Translations under genes and position numbers: made by a program
The notes under the pieces: generated by a model
The model's database searches: none
What the model was told of the DNA's origin: nothing
Seen by the model: only the letters and a program-made list of their open reading frames with translations
Part shown: positions 21,083 to 30,513 of the stretch, one piece after another
Layout: the number at the start of each line of letters is the position of its first letter
Numbering within the stretch: position 1 is the first letter of the stretch
Source of the DNA: an uncultured Rhodospirillales bacterium
Lineage (GTDB): Bacteria; Pseudomonadota; Alphaproteobacteria; ATCC43930; CGMCC-115725
Reading direction: 5' to 3'
Length of the DNA stretch: 64,000 nt
Assembly (NCBI GenBank): GCA_903828515.1
Contig: CAIKMD010000003.1
Coordinates: forward strand, 124,001-188,000

Positions 21083-21184
21083 CGTACCAATATTTTTATC
21101 GGAGCCTTGTCACGTGGCCCGCAGTTAGACGCTCTTCTTTAACGCGCGACAGTATGCACCACGCATGGCGGAGTGTGCCAACTG

Positions 21185-21205
21185 AAATGCGAATAAAACG
21201 CATTT
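21185..21205. promoter_or_regulatory. Inverted repeat upstream of the XRE regulator
   Basis: AAATGCG-N7-CGCATTT is a perfect 7-bp inverted repeat separated by AATAAAA, in the 157-base gap between lnt and the XRE gene. It is placed for autoregulation of the XRE gene, about 103 bases upstream of its start. A short RNA hairpin is the alternative. Confidence 0.45.
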
Positions 21206-21239
21206 TAGATACGAGCCACGCGCATACCCGATCAGGAGT

Positions 21240-22868
21240 TCAGCTTTTGCGGGTGGTCGTGGCGACCACGAGTTGGCCGACGATCAAAGCCACAACAATA
21301 AGTAGCAGCGCGATGAAGAACGGCGTATCGCCGAAACGGCTATAGGGCGTCGGCGGCAACGCTTCGGGAAGTTTTTCATCGAGGACGCCGACGGCGTTGA
21401 GATCCATCCGTCCCAACACGCGACCATAGGGATCGAACATCGCGGAGATACCATTGTTGGCGATGCGCGCCAGCGGCAGTCCCTGTTCGACCGCGCGGGT
21501 GCGCGCGATCGCCAGATGCTGAAACGGGCCCGAGGTCACGCCATACCAGGCGTCGTTGGTTACGTTCAGCAACCACGCCGGGCGATGCGCGGGATCGATC
21601 ACCGCTTCGGGAAAGATCACCTCGTAACAAATCAGCGGACTGAACGGCGGCAGGCCGGGCAAGGCGATCGTGCGCGGGCCGGCACCGGCCGAGAAATCGA
21701 TGCCGCCCGGGGTGATCTTCTGCATCGGTAGAATCTCACGCAACGGCACATATTCGCCGAAGGGAACCAGATGCGCCTTGTCATAGGCGGCGCGCACCTC
21801 GCCCGCGTGATCGACCGCCACCAGACTGTTCCAGACATGGACCGGCGCCGCCGGCGCGGGATCGGTCCGTACCGTGCCGGTGATGACATAACCATCGGAC
21901 GGCGCGGCCTCGGCCAACGCGTTGCGTGCGCTGCCATCGCGATCGATAAACGGCGGCCCCGCATCCTCCGGCCACAAGATCGCGCTGAGACTCGCGGTCT
22001 CGCCCGCCGTGCTGAGGGCAAAGAGGCGCCGGAAATTCGCCAGCATCTGCGCCGGGTCGTTCTTGATCTCCTCGGGGATCGAGGGCTGAACCAGACGCAC
22101 GGTGACCCCCGGCACATCGGCGGGATGGCCGGCGACGAGACGCGTCGCGCCCCAACCGGCCGGTAGTGCGATGAGCAGAACGGCGACCAGGACGGGAGCC
22201 CAGCGATTGCCCGAGAAATCGCCCAGCCGCGCGCACAACGCGGCGGCCAACGCGGTGATGAGGCTCAGGCCATAGATGCCAACCAGCGCGGTCGACTGAA
22301 GCATGGCAAGCGCGCCGGGAAACGCGCCCGACCAGGCATAGCCGATCAGGTTCCAGGGAAACCCGCTCAGGATATGGCCACGCAGCCACTCGGCGAGCGC
22401 CCAACAAAAAACCAGCGCGAGCACGCGACCCGTGCCGCCGAGGCGGAACAGACGATAGACGGCATTGCTGACGACGAGCGCCAATCCGATGAAGATGGCG
22501 AGACAAGCCGGAAAGCCGACGACCGCGAACGGCACCAGCCACCAGAAGGAACCGATATCGACGAACAGGGCCGCCGCGATCCAGTAGAGCCCCGCGAGAA
22601 AAAACCCAAAACCGAAACTCCATCCGAGCGCGAACGCGGATCGCATGCCGGTGCTGCCATCGGCGAGCCAGACCAGACATGGAAACGAGATCAGCAGGAC
22701 CGGCGTGAGATCAAGCGGTGGCAGCGACGCGGCGGCCAATGCGCCCATCAGGAACGCGATCAGATAACGGCGCCAACCGACGAGCCCCGCCAGCCACAAC
22801 GCGCAACGTTGCAGGGGCAGCGCCGGACCGGCCGATCCCCGCAATTCGAGTGCGCTCGTGTCAGCCAT
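21240..22868 (-). CDS. lnt: Apolipoprotein N-acyltransferase
   Basis: This inner-membrane enzyme adds the third acyl chain to lipoproteins. The 542-aa product has an N-terminal multi-helix membrane domain of about seven segments, then a nitrilase-like periplasmic domain. The catalytic triad is visible: glutamate in LWPEDAGPP, lysine in YDKAHLVPFGEY and cysteine in ICYEVIFPEAV. A final transmembrane helix closes the protein. The ATG at 22868 overlaps the end of ybeX by eight bases. Confidence 0.95.
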   Translation of the reverse strand: MADTSALELRGSAGPALPLQRCALWLAGLVGWRRYLIAFLMGALAAASLPPLDLTPVLLISFPCLVWLADGSTGMRSAFALGWSFGFGFFLAGLYWIAAALFVDIGSFWWLVPFAVVGFPACLAIFIGLALVVSNAVYRLFRLGGTGRVLALVFCWALAEWLRGHILSGFPWNLIGYAWSGAFPGALAMLQSTALVGIYGLSLITALAAALCARLGDFSGNRWAPVLVAVLLIALPAGWGATRLVAGHPADVPGVTVRLVQPSIPEEIKNDPAQMLANFRRLFALSTAGETASLSAILWPEDAGPPFIDRDGSARNALAEAAPSDGYVITGTVRTDPAPAAPVHVWNSLVAVDHAGEVRAAYDKAHLVPFGEYVPLREILPMQKITPGGIDFSAGAGPRTIALPGLPPFSPLICYEVIFPEAVIDPAHRPAWLLNVTNDAWYGVTSGPFQHLAIARTRAVEQGLPLARIANNGISAMFDPYGRVLGRMDLNAVGVLDEKLPEALPPTPYSRFGDTPFFIALLLIVVALIVGQLVVATTTRKS

Positions 22869-23760
22869 GATCCGCGGTCTTGGGCAGGCCGCGCACGCGT
22901 AGCCGTTTGATCCGCCGCGGATCGGCATCGAGGACTTCGAAATCGAAACCCGATGGGTGCAACACGATCTCGCCGCGCGCCGGAACCCGGCCGGCCAGCG
23001 CGACCACCAGACCACCCAGTGTCGTCACGCTTTCTTCCATGCCTTCGGGGACCAGATCACCTTTCACATAATCGGCGAGCGCCGCGATCGGCGTCCGCCC
23101 CGGCGCCAGAAGCGTGCCGTCGGGCCGCAGCACCAGCTTGGGCTGATCCGCGTCGTCGTGTTCGTCCTCGATCTCGCCGACGATCTCTTCGATCACGTCC
23201 TCGATGGTGACGAGCCCATCGGTGCCGCCGAATTCATCGACCACCAACGCCATGTGGACGCGCGACAACCGCATCTGCAGCAGGAGATCGAGGAGCGGCA
23301 TGGTCGGCGCCACGAAGAGCAGCTTGCGCGCGATCGCGGCAAGCGGCACCTGGCCGCCATCGACGGCATAGGGCAGCAGGTCCTTGATGTGAATCATCCC
23401 GACGACATCGTCGAGGGTTTCGCGATAGACCGGAACCCGGCTGTGGCCGAACTCGACGATCCGCTTGGCGGCTTCGACGAACGGCGTCTCGACATCGAGC
23501 GCGACAATATCGACGCGTGGCACCATCACGTCGGCGGCCGTCTGCTCGTGGATTTTCAGAATGTTGACGAGCAGGGTGCGTTCGTGCGGATCGATCGATT
23601 CGGCCGGGGCCTGGCCTTCAAGCATTTCGGCGAGCGCCGCGTGCAGGCTCGGCGCGCGTTCGGGCTCGCCGCGCAATTGCCGCAGCCAACTCCGCAGAAC
23701 GCCGAGTGGGCCCTCGTCGGTTGCTTCGGGCTGCGGTGTGTTTTCGCCGGCGTCAGCCAT
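22861..23760 (-). CDS. ybeX: CBS-domain hemolysin family protein (YbeX/CorC/TlyC)
   Basis: This 299-aa cytosolic protein has tandem CBS domains (about residues 60-190: VMVPRVDIVALD, RVPVYRETLDDVVGMIHIKDLL, LVIEDV-type region GTDGLVTIEDVIEEIVGEI) and a C-terminal CorC/HlyC domain near 215-295. In E. coli YbeX is linked to magnesium homeostasis and ribosome metabolism. It has no DUF21 membrane domain. The start at 23760 overlaps ybeY by eight bases, the same spacing as lnt-ybeX. Confidence 0.92.
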   Translation of the reverse strand: MADAGENTPQPEATDEGPLGVLRSWLRQLRGEPERAPSLHAALAEMLEGQAPAESIDPHERTLLVNILKIHEQTAADVMVPRVDIVALDVETPFVEAAKRIVEFGHSRVPVYRETLDDVVGMIHIKDLLPYAVDGGQVPLAAIARKLLFVAPTMPLLDLLLQMRLSRVHMALVVDEFGGTDGLVTIEDVIEEIVGEIEDEHDDADQPKLVLRPDGTLLAPGRTPIAALADYVKGDLVPEGMEESVTTLGGLVVALAGRVPARGEIVLHPSGFDFEVLDADPRRIKRLRVRGLPKTADHG

Positions 23761-24268
23761 GAGCATCCTCGCGGACGCGATAGGGGTCGCTGACGCCGAG
23801 CGTCGCCAGGATGCGGGTCTCGAGACGTTCCATCCGGCGGGCAGGGCCGTCCGCCTCGTGGTCGTAACCGAGCAAATGAAGCACGCCATGAACGATCAGA
23901 TGCCGCGCGTGATCGGCGAGGGTCTTGCCTTGCGCCTTGGCTTCTCGCGAAACCGTGCCGTAGGCGAGCACCACATCGCCGAGGAGGCGCGGGCCCGGAC
24001 TGCTGAATTCATCACCGCCAGGAAATGACAAGACGTTGGTCGGACCCGCGCGTCCGCGCCAGCGTTGGTTGAGCGCGGCCACCGCCGCGTCGTCGGCCAG
24101 CACCAGCGACAATTCGGCCGGCGGAATGCGCTTCTTCGATTGCACCAACGCGGCGTTGGCGGCTTCGGTCGCGATTTTTTTGACGCCCGGCAGGCTGCGG
24201 CGCCAGCGCGCGCTGGGCATCGCCAGATCGATCACGATGGCGGGCGCCGGTTTAGGTCGAGGGCTCAT
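23753..24268 (-). CDS. ybeY: Endoribonuclease YbeY (16S rRNA maturation and quality control)
   Basis: This zinc-dependent endoribonuclease acts in 16S rRNA 3'-end maturation. The 171-aa product has the metal motif HGVLHLLGYDHE with its three histidines, preceded by TNVLSFPGGDEF and LLGDVVLAYGTV. The ATG at 24268 overlaps the end of phoH by 17 bases, fitting the tightly packed operon. Upstream in-frame ATGs would intrude further into phoH. Confidence 0.95.
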   Translation of the reverse strand: MSPRPKPAPAIVIDLAMPSARWRRSLPGVKKIATEAANAALVQSKKRIPPAELSLVLADDAAVAALNQRWRGRAGPTNVLSFPGGDEFSSPGPRLLGDVVLAYGTVSREAKAQGKTLADHARHLIVHGVLHLLGYDHEADGPARRMERLETRILATLGVSDPYRVREDAHG

Positions 24269-25238
24269 CGTCTTTCTTGCGCCGCGTCTTGGCGAGCTGC
24301 CGGTCATAGGCGCGCACGATCGTCGAGACCAGAGGATGGCGGACGATATCGGCATCGGTGAATTGAATGCGGGCGATTTCGTCGACGCCGGTCAATGTCT
24401 CGAGCGCATCGGCCAGACCGGATTTGGTATGCGGCGGCAGATCAATCTGGGATAAGTCGCCGGTCACCGCCATGCGCGAATGCTCGCCAAGCCGCGTCAG
24501 GAACATTTTCATCTGCACCGGCGTCGTGTTCTGCGCCTCGTCGAGAATGACGAAGGCGTTGGCGAGCGTGCGACCGCGCATGAAGGCGAGCGGCGCGATT
24601 TCGATGTCGCCCGACGAGAGCCGCTTCAGCACCTGGTCGCCCGGCAGCATGTCGTGCAGCGCGTCATAGAGGGGGCGCAAATAGGGATCGACCTTCTCGC
24701 GCATGTCGCCGGGCAGGAAGCCGAGCCGCTCGCCCGCCTCGACCGCGGGACGCGACAGGATGATGCGTTCGACCGCGCCGCCCATCAGCATATCGACCGC
24801 CATGGCAACCGCGAGATAGGTCTTGCCGGTACCGGCGGGGCCGAGACCGAAAACCAGCTCATGAGTCTTGAGCGCCTTGATATAGGCGGCCTGGTTGGCG
24901 CTACGCGGCGCCACGCGACGCTTGCGCGTCTTGATCTCGTCGCCTTCGCTCCACTTCTCGTCATTATCGAGCGCGGCGCGCTTCATCGCGGCGTCGACTG
25001 CCGCCTCGTCGACTTCGAGACCGCGCTTCAAGCGCTGGTAAAGGCTGGTCAGCGCACTGCGCGCGACGCCGGCGCTGGCCTGCGGGCCGCCGATGGCGAG
25101 ACGATTGCCGCGCGACACCAACGAAACGCCGAGTTCGCGTTCGATCCGGTCGAGGTTGCGATCGCGCTCGCCGTAAAGCTGGGGCAGCAACGAATTGTCG
25201 TCGAATTGCATTTGCAGGCGATCGCCATTTTCGATCAC
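24252..25238 (-). CDS. phoH: PhoH-family ATPase
   Basis: This 328-aa P-loop ATPase of unclear substrate often accompanies ybeY and is linked to RNA metabolism. The Walker A motif is [11 protein letters not shown], Walker B is [12 protein letters not shown], and the N-terminal KH-like part reads [12 protein letters not shown]. The GTG start at 25238 overlaps the miaB stop as GTGA. I prefer it because the upstream frame lies wholly inside miaB and has no family similarity. Confidence 0.93.
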   Translation of the reverse strand: MIENGDRLQMQFDDNSLLPQLYGERDRNLDRIERELGVSLVSRGNRLAIGGPQASAGVARSALTSLYQRLKRGLEVDEAAVDAAMKRAALDNDEKWSEGDEIKTRKRRVAPRSANQAAYIKALKTHELVFGLGPAGTGKTYLAVAMAVDMLMGGAVERIILSRPAVEAGERLGFLPGDMREKVDPYLRPLYDALHDMLPGDQVLKRLSSGDIEIAPLAFMRGRTLANAFVILDEAQNTTPVQMKMFLTRLGEHSRMAVTGDLSQIDLPPHTKSGLADALETLTGVDEIARIQFTDADIVRHPLVSTIVRAYDRQLAKTRRKKDDEPST

Positions 25239-26554
25239 GCCGTTACCTCCGCGGTTTCGATCTCGCCCGCCATTGAGTTCGTATCGATGCGGGTGATCCG
25301 CACCGGCATGATCGTGCCGATGGCACGCGCCGGCGCCGACGCATGCACGCCTTGCAGATAGGGACTGCGCCCGACCAATTGTCCGGGATAACGTCCCGAC
25401 CGTTCGAACAGCACCGGCATCACGCGCCCCAGGCAATCGCGATTGAAGGCGCGATGACCGTCCTCGATCAGCGCCTGCAGGATTTGCAGCCGCTCGGACT
25501 TAACGTCGTCGGGCACCTGATCGTTCAGCGACGAGGCCGGCGTGCCGGGACGCGGGCTGTACTTGAACGAATAGGCCTGGGCAAAACCGATCTCGCGCAC
25601 CAGGTCGAGGGTCGCCGCGAAATCGGCGTCGCTTTCGCCCGGAAAGCCGACGATGAAATCCGACGACAGCGCGATATCCGGGCGCGCGTCGCGAAGTTTA
25701 TCGACGATGCGGCGGTAATCGTCGACACCATGGCGACGGTTCATCGCATCGAGAACGCGATCGGAGCCCGATTGCACCGGCAGATGCAGAAACGGCATCA
25801 GCGCCGGAACATCGCCATGCGCCGCGATCAAGTCGTCATCCATGTCGAGGGGATGCGAGGTGGTGTAACGAAGTCGAAGCAGGCCCGGCAGCGCCGCGAG
25901 ATCGCGCATGAGCCGGCCGAGACCGCCCGGCGCACCGTGATAGGCGTTGACGTTCTGACCCAACAACGTGAGTTCGCGCGCGCCATTTTCGATCAGCCGG
26001 CGCGCCTCGGCGAGGATCGCATCGCGCGGCCGCGAGAATTCGGCGCCACGCGTATAAGGCACGACGCAGAACGTGCAGAATTTATCGCAACCTTCCTGAA
26101 CTGAGAGAAACGCCGACACGCCGGATCGCGTCGCGCTGTCGGGCAGGAAATCGAATTTGGGTTCGACGGGAAATTCGGTATCGATCAGCGAACCGGCGCC
26201 GCGCGCGAGCTTGGCCACCATCTCGGGCAGGCGGTGATAGGTTTGCGGTCCCACGACAAGATCGACATACGGCGCGCGGCGCAATATCTCGGCGCCTTCG
26301 GCCTGCGCGACGCAACCGGCCACGGCGAGGATCATGCCCTCGCGCGCCGCCTTGAGGGATCGCAACCGGCCCAGATCGGAAAACAGTTTCTCCGCCGCCT
26401 TCTCGCGGATGTGGCAGGTGTTGAGCAGGATCATGTCGGCATCGCCCGCGTCATCGGTCGGACGATAGCCGAGCGGCGCCAGCACATCCGCGATGCGCGT
26501 CGAATCATAGACGTTCATCTGGCAGCCATAGGTGCGGATGAAGAGCTTTTTCAT
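25235..26554 (-). CDS. miaB: tRNA-2-methylthio-N6-dimethylallyladenosine synthase MiaB
   Basis: This radical SAM methylthiotransferase modifies i6A37 of tRNAs. The N-terminal domain carries cluster-II cysteines in [15 protein letters not shown] and VAGCVAQAE. The radical SAM motif is [21 protein letters not shown] domain ends the 439-aa protein. The ATG at 26554 overlaps the stop of the olsA-like gene (ATGA). Confidence 0.96.
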   Translation of the reverse strand: MKKLFIRTYGCQMNVYDSTRIADVLAPLGYRPTDDAGDADMILLNTCHIREKAAEKLFSDLGRLRSLKAAREGMILAVAGCVAQAEGAEILRRAPYVDLVVGPQTYHRLPEMVAKLARGAGSLIDTEFPVEPKFDFLPDSATRSGVSAFLSVQEGCDKFCTFCVVPYTRGAEFSRPRDAILAEARRLIENGARELTLLGQNVNAYHGAPGGLGRLMRDLAALPGLLRLRYTTSHPLDMDDDLIAAHGDVPALMPFLHLPVQSGSDRVLDAMNRRHGVDDYRRIVDKLRDARPDIALSSDFIVGFPGESDADFAATLDLVREIGFAQAYSFKYSPRPGTPASSLNDQVPDDVKSERLQILQALIEDGHRAFNRDCLGRVMPVLFERSGRYPGQLVGRSPYLQGVHASAPARAIGTIMPVRITRIDTNSMAGEIETAEVTA

Positions 26555-27366
26555 TGCGCGGCCAGGGCCGGCGAAACCGCGAGCGGGGTGGACGCGGCAA
26601 GATTGCCGCCCAGCGCCGCGGCGACGCCCTCGCCGATGACGCGCCGGCAATGTTCGGACAGCGCCTTGCGCGAACCGAAATCGGCCAGCCGTACCGGTTC
26701 GTGAAACACGATCGCCACCATCAATTGTCCCATTCCCAATGCGACCCAGACATGCGGCCACATCGTCATGTCGCCATACCAGGCGAAGAACGGGCGATAG
26801 AACCGTCCGAGCGGGATGCCGTCAAGGCGCTGATAGACCAGTGAAACCGGCTGAACCATGACGCGCGAATCATCGGCGGCGGCAAACAGCGAGGTCTTGA
26901 ACGGCAAAATATGAATGCCGTCGCTGCTGGTTCCTTCGGGAAACAAAATCAGATTGTCGCCATGATCGAGCCGCGTGCTGATTTCGTCGCGTTGGCGTGC
27001 CGCGCCGATGCGGTCGGCGCGCTCGACGAACACCGTGCGCTGCAGCCGGGCGAGCCAGCCGACCAGCGGCCAGCGTCCAACCTCCGCCTTCGACACGAAA
27101 CTGCCTTCGAGCGTCGCACCGAGAATGGTGATGTCGAAATACGAGACGTGATTGGAAACGAACAGCGTCGGACGATGAGTCGATCGCACGCCATGGCACG
27201 CGCGGTGAATGCCGAAAATCCGGCAGCAGAGACGATGATAGCGGGCGGGCAAGTAGCGCGCCCACGGGCTTTTCATCGCCAGGAGCGAGGCCTGTACCGG
27301 CATCATCGGCAAGGTCAACGCCAGGAACGCGGCGACGCGAATGGAAGGAAGGAAAAGGCTGGTCAT
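26551..27366 (-). CDS. olsA: PlsC-family 1-acyltransferase, probably lyso-ornithine lipid acyltransferase (OlsA-like)
   Basis: This 271-aa membrane-associated acyltransferase probably converts lyso-ornithine lipid to ornithine lipid. An N-terminal hydrophobic helix ([12 protein letters not shown]) precedes the HX4D catalytic motif (H73 and D78 in SNHVSYFDI). The glycerophosphate-type motif is [10 protein letters not shown]. The specific name rests on the overlapping upstream olsB-like gene, since phosphatidate-forming PlsC proteins share the same motifs. The start at 27366 overlaps the olsB stop (ATGA). Confidence 0.85.
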   Translation of the reverse strand: MTSLFLPSIRVAAFLALTLPMMPVQASLLAMKSPWARYLPARYHRLCCRIFGIHRACHGVRSTHRPTLFVSNHVSYFDITILGATLEGSFVSKAEVGRWPLVGWLARLQRTVFVERADRIGAARQRDEISTRLDHGDNLILFPEGTSSDGIHILPFKTSLFAAADDSRVMVQPVSLVYQRLDGIPLGRFYRPFFAWYGDMTMWPHVWVALGMGQLMVAIVFHEPVRLADFGSRKALSEHCRRVIGEGVAAALGGNLAASTPLAVSPALAAQ

Positions 27367-28229
27367 CCCAGGCTGGGCGCATCCGCCGGGGCGGTCGGCG
27401 CGCCCTCGCGCGCGCGACGCTCGTAATGGCGATAGTAGCGGCCGGTCACGAGATCGGTCTTCACGACGATGGAAATATCGGTCGTGTTGAATTGCCGATC
27501 GATCACCGCGCCTTCGCCGACGAAGCCGCCGAGCCGGAGATAGCCCTTGATCAACGGCGGCAACAACGCCTGCGCCGCGACCGGATCGATCGCGGCTTTC
27601 GCCATCCGGTCCATCGTCACGAACCGCGCGGGCAAGGCGCGCGGCCGCAATTCGGGCGGCGCCAGATGAAAATGATGGAGATAGGAAAGCGGCAGCGCCG
27701 ACGCATCGGGGTCCGTGCCGGGCAGGCTGGCGCAGCCGAACATCAACGCGATGTCGTAATGAAAGACATAGGCCGAAATGCCGCGCCACATCAGGCGCGC
27801 CGCCGAACCGGTGCGCGCCGACGCATCGATGCAGGAACGGCCGAGTTCCAAAATCTCGCCCGCATGATCCGGCAACGCACCGAGATCGAATTCCGCCGCG
27901 GAGTAGAATCCGCCGCGCGCCGCCGCGACCGGCCGGCGGATCAGTCGATAGGTGCCGACCACCGCGTCCGCGCCGTTGCCGCGCGCATGGTCGATCGCCA
28001 GCAAATGATCGCAGATTCCATCGAACCGATCGACGTCGCGCCGCGCCGCCGCCATGTCGGGAGTCGGCTGGGCACCCATCTCTTCGTAGAACACGCGGTA
28101 GCGCAGCGCCTGCGCGGCATCGATCTCGGCCTCGCTCGCGGCGAGCCGAATTTCGAGAGAGTCGAATTTGATGGCGACGACGGGCTCGAGGGAATGCGAC
28201 GCCCCGATCGTTTCCCGCATTGCTGTCAC
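27363..28229 (-). CDS. olsB: Ornithine N-acyltransferase OlsB-like (GNAT family)
   Basis: This 288-aa protein resembles OlsB, which moves a 3-hydroxyacyl group from ACP to the alpha-amino group of ornithine, the first step to phosphorus-free ornithine lipid. Segments AAQALRYRVFYEEMGAQ, DVDRFDGICDHLLAID and ILELGRSCIDASART match the family. The pair OlsB-OlsA beside miaB is a common alphaproteobacterial arrangement. Phosphate-dependent control is known elsewhere, but I see no obvious Pho box. Confidence 0.87.
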   Translation of the reverse strand: MTAMRETIGASHSLEPVVAIKFDSLEIRLAASEAEIDAAQALRYRVFYEEMGAQPTPDMAAARRDVDRFDGICDHLLAIDHARGNGADAVVGTYRLIRRPVAAARGGFYSAAEFDLGALPDHAGEILELGRSCIDASARTGSAARLMWRGISAYVFHYDIALMFGCASLPGTDPDASALPLSYLHHFHLAPPELRPRALPARFVTMDRMAKAAIDPVAAQALLPPLIKGYLRLGGFVGEGAVIDRQFNTTDISIVVKTDLVTGRYYRHYERRAREGAPTAPADAPSLG

Positions 28230-28251
28230 GAAACCTCGCGAATAATGCCCG

Positions 28252-28677
28252 TCACTTCTTGGCCGCGGGATCGGCGAGCGGCACGGCGAACAGCTCGAGC
28301 CGATGATCGACCAGCTTGTAGCCGAGGCGGTCGGCCACGGCGCGCTGCAGCTTTTCGATTTCCTCGTCGCGGAATTCGATCACGCGGCCCGATTTCATGT
28401 CGATCAGGTGATCATGGTGATCCAGCGACGCTTCCTCGTAGCGCGCGCGGCCATCGCCGAAATCGTGCCGGGCCAGAATGTTCGCTTCCTGGAACAGCCG
28501 CACCGTCCGATAGACGGTGGCGATGCTGATCTTCGGATCGAGTTCGCTGGCGCGATGATAGACCGCCTCGACGTCGGGATGATCGACCGCTTCCGAGAGC
28601 ACACGCGCGATGATGCGACGCTGCTCGGTCATTTTCAGACCTTTATCGACGCATAACTGCTCGAGCCTGGACGTCAT
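28252..28677 (-). CDS. Fur-family metal regulator (Fur/Mur type)
   Basis: This 141-aa regulator has a winged helix (MTEQRRIIARVL, SIATVYRTVRLFQEAN) and a dimerisation domain with HHDH at residues 87-90 and H125. C-terminal CXXC zinc pairs are absent; the only cysteine is C9. That pattern fits the alphaproteobacterial Fur/Mur branch, which in rhizobia senses manganese more than iron. A TATAAT-like -10 is visible on the minus strand near 28711-28716. The metal specificity is inferred. Confidence 0.88.
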   Translation of the reverse strand: MTSRLEQLCVDKGLKMTEQRRIIARVLSEAVDHPDVEAVYHRASELDPKISIATVYRTVRLFQEANILARHDFGDGRARYEEASLDHHDHLIDMKSGRVIEFRDEEIEKLQRAVADRLGYKLVDHRLELFAVPLADPAAKK

Positions 28678-28790
28678 GGGCTACCCACGCTCTTTGGCGG
28701 CACGATCAGGATTATAGCGTAAAGCAGGCGGCGAGCCTATATCCGCGACGCGGTCAAAATAATGTCATGAAAACGCGGAATCGCGGCGGC

Positions 28791-29210
28791 TCAGGTCGCC
28801 CGGGCGCGTCGGCCGCGGGTGCCGAGACCGATATCCTTGGCAAGCTTGCTGCGCTGTTTGGCGTAGTTCGCGGCAACCATCGGATAATCCACCGGCAGGC
28901 CCCAGCGCTCGCGGTATTGTTCGGGCGTGAGATTGTACGACGTCTTCAAGTGACGCTTGAGCATTTTAAGCTTCTTGCCGTCTTCGAGACAGACAAGATA
29001 GTCGGGATGAATCGATTTCTTCACGGTGACGGCAGGTTGCGGCCGCTCCGAGATGGGGGCCGGAGCTTTACCGATATTGATCAACGACTGATAAACCTGA
29101 TTGATGAGCTGCGGCAAATCGGCCACGGCCACCGTATTATTAGACACGTGAGCCGCCACGATTTCCGTGGTCAAGGACATCAGGTCCTTCGACCCTGAAT
29201 TATCAGTCAT
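28791..29210 (-). CDS. mucR: MucR/Ros-family zinc-finger transcriptional regulator
   Basis: This 139-aa regulator begins MTDNSGSKDLMSLTTEIVAAHVSNN, the oligomerising N-terminus of MucR. The DNA-binding domain is VCLEDGKKLKMLKRHL followed by NLTPEQYRERWGLP. C74, D77 and H87 fit the Ros zinc site, but the usual fourth histidine is a serine or tyrosine here (KTSYN). Some natural family members also lack metal, so it may still fold. The ATG at 29210 is preferred over one at 29255. MucR proteins act as H-NS-like silencers. Confidence 0.9.
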   Translation of the reverse strand: MTDNSGSKDLMSLTTEIVAAHVSNNTVAVADLPQLINQVYQSLINIGKAPAPISERPQPAVTVKKSIHPDYLVCLEDGKKLKMLKRHLKTSYNLTPEQYRERWGLPVDYPMVAANYAKQRSKLAKDIGLGTRGRRARAT

Positions 29211-29251
29211 GTTATCGGTTTCCTCTACGTTCCCTCGCAGCGAATATATGG

Positions 29252-29269
29252 GCACTTCTATCGAAGTGC
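29252..29269. promoter_or_regulatory. Inverted repeat upstream of mucR
   Basis: GCACTTC-TATC-GAAGTGC is a perfect 7-bp inverted repeat about 42 bases upstream of the mucR start, within an AT-richer stretch. MucR proteins commonly bind their own promoters at AT-rich sites with TpA steps. This could be such a site or a leader hairpin. Confidence 0.4.
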
Positions 29270-29315
29270 AATACTGTGCCAGACGATCATTGAAGAGATT
29301 GAAGATTTGTCGAAA

Positions 29316-29783
29316 TTAGGTGGCTGCCGGCAAATCGAGACAAAGCCGCCAGGCGTCGACGGCGGGGCGGTTGGCGCGCCGGTAATAAGCGGTGCGTGTG
29401 CCTTGCCGATAAAATCCCATCGCCTCGTAGAGTGTCAGCGCCGGCCGGTTATCCGCCGCCACTTCAAGTAAAATCCGGTGCGCGCCGAGGGCGCGGGCGC
29501 GGATCACCAGATCCGCGATCAAGCGGCGCGCGACGCCGCCCCGACGCGACGCCGGCGCCACGCAGAGCGTCAGGATTTCCGCGTCCTCGCCCAGACACTG
29601 ATCGATCAAGAGGCCCGATATCGACTGGGCTTCGTCGATGGCGATCCGACCGGCGGCGCCGGGCATGGCGAGCACCGTCGCGAGCGCGGCCGAGTCCCAG
29701 GCTTCCTCGGGAAAACAGGCGCTGTGAAGGGCCGCCAACACCGCAAGATCGGCATCCCGCGCCGAATGAAGCACGACGCTCAC
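29316..29783 (-). CDS. rimI: Ribosomal-protein-alanine N-acetyltransferase RimI-like
   Basis: This GNAT acetyltransferase of 155 aa probably acetylates the N-terminus of ribosomal protein S18. The acetyl-CoA loop is APASRRGGVARRL and the C-terminal motif is NRPALTLYEAMGFYRQGTR. The GTG start at 29783 overlaps the tsaB stop (GTGA), making this the translationally coupled start. The substrate is inferred from the tsaB-rimI pairing, which is widely conserved. Confidence 0.9.
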   Translation of the reverse strand: MSVVLHSARDADLAVLAALHSACFPEEAWDSAALATVLAMPGAAGRIAIDEAQSISGLLIDQCLGEDAEILTLCVAPASRRGGVARRLIADLVIRARALGAHRILLEVAADNRPALTLYEAMGFYRQGTRTAYYRRANRPAVDAWRLCLDLPAAT

Positions 29784-30457
29784 AGGGGTTGCGCCGGAAC
29801 GATGCCGGGGCGCGGCGCAGCCGGTGTCGTATCGGGCGGACGCAAATAAAGCGGGGCGGGCGCGGGACGTGTCCCCGCTTGCCACAGCGACGCCGCGACC
29901 CGCGCGACATCGGCCGCGTCGACGAGGCCCGTTCCGGCCGCGACGACAAGATCGCGACCGGCAAGCGCCGCCGCGAGACGCGCGGCGCCGTCGCCCGCCA
30001 ACAGGACCGGACCGGACGGAACCCAGGCATTCCAAGAATCGGGCGCCACGAGCAGGGGCGGACCGATATCGGGTGCAGAAATCCGCAAGTAAAGTTCGGC
30101 GCGTTTACTTTCGAGCGCGACCACCAGGGTCCGGCCGGGCGGCACGATGGTGGCAGCCGCCACCGCCGCAAAACAATCGACGCCGATCGCGGGAACCCCC
30201 GTGGCGAGCGCCAGGCCGCGGGCAGCGGCAAGGCCGATGCGAACCCCGGTGAAACCACCCGGCCCGGTCGTCACCGCGATCAGATCGAGCGCCATCGGCG
30301 TCAGATGCGCCTCGGCAAGAACCGACGCGATCATCGGTATCATCACCTCGGCCTGACCGCGATCCATCGCTTCGAGACGGCGGGCAAGAACCGTCCCGTC
30401 CTCGATAACCGCCGCCGAACACGAAGCGCCGGCGCAATCGAAGGCGAGGATTTTCAT
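29780..30457 (-). CDS. tsaB: tRNA threonylcarbamoyladenosine biosynthesis protein TsaB
   Basis: This 225-aa ASKHA-fold protein is a partner of TsaD and TsaE in t6A37 modification. The start MKILAFDCAGASCSAAV and the signature VTTGPGGFTGVRIGLAAARGLA are diagnostic. The C-terminal third is variable, ending in a proline-rich tail. It heads the minus-strand run and is divergent from the VanX-like gene, with 56 bases between them. Confidence 0.95.
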   Translation of the reverse strand: MKILAFDCAGASCSAAVIEDGTVLARRLEAMDRGQAEVMIPMIASVLAEAHLTPMALDLIAVTTGPGGFTGVRIGLAAARGLALATGVPAIGVDCFAAVAAATIVPPGRTLVVALESKRAELYLRISAPDIGPPLLVAPDSWNAWVPSGPVLLAGDGAARLAAALAGRDLVVAAGTGLVDAADVARVAASLWQAGTRPAPAPLYLRPPDTTPAAPRPGIVPAQPL

Positions 30458-30513
30458 CGCGGCGCCCCACCACGAGATGGGATAAAACGAACAAGGATGC
30501 TAGGAATCAGTCC

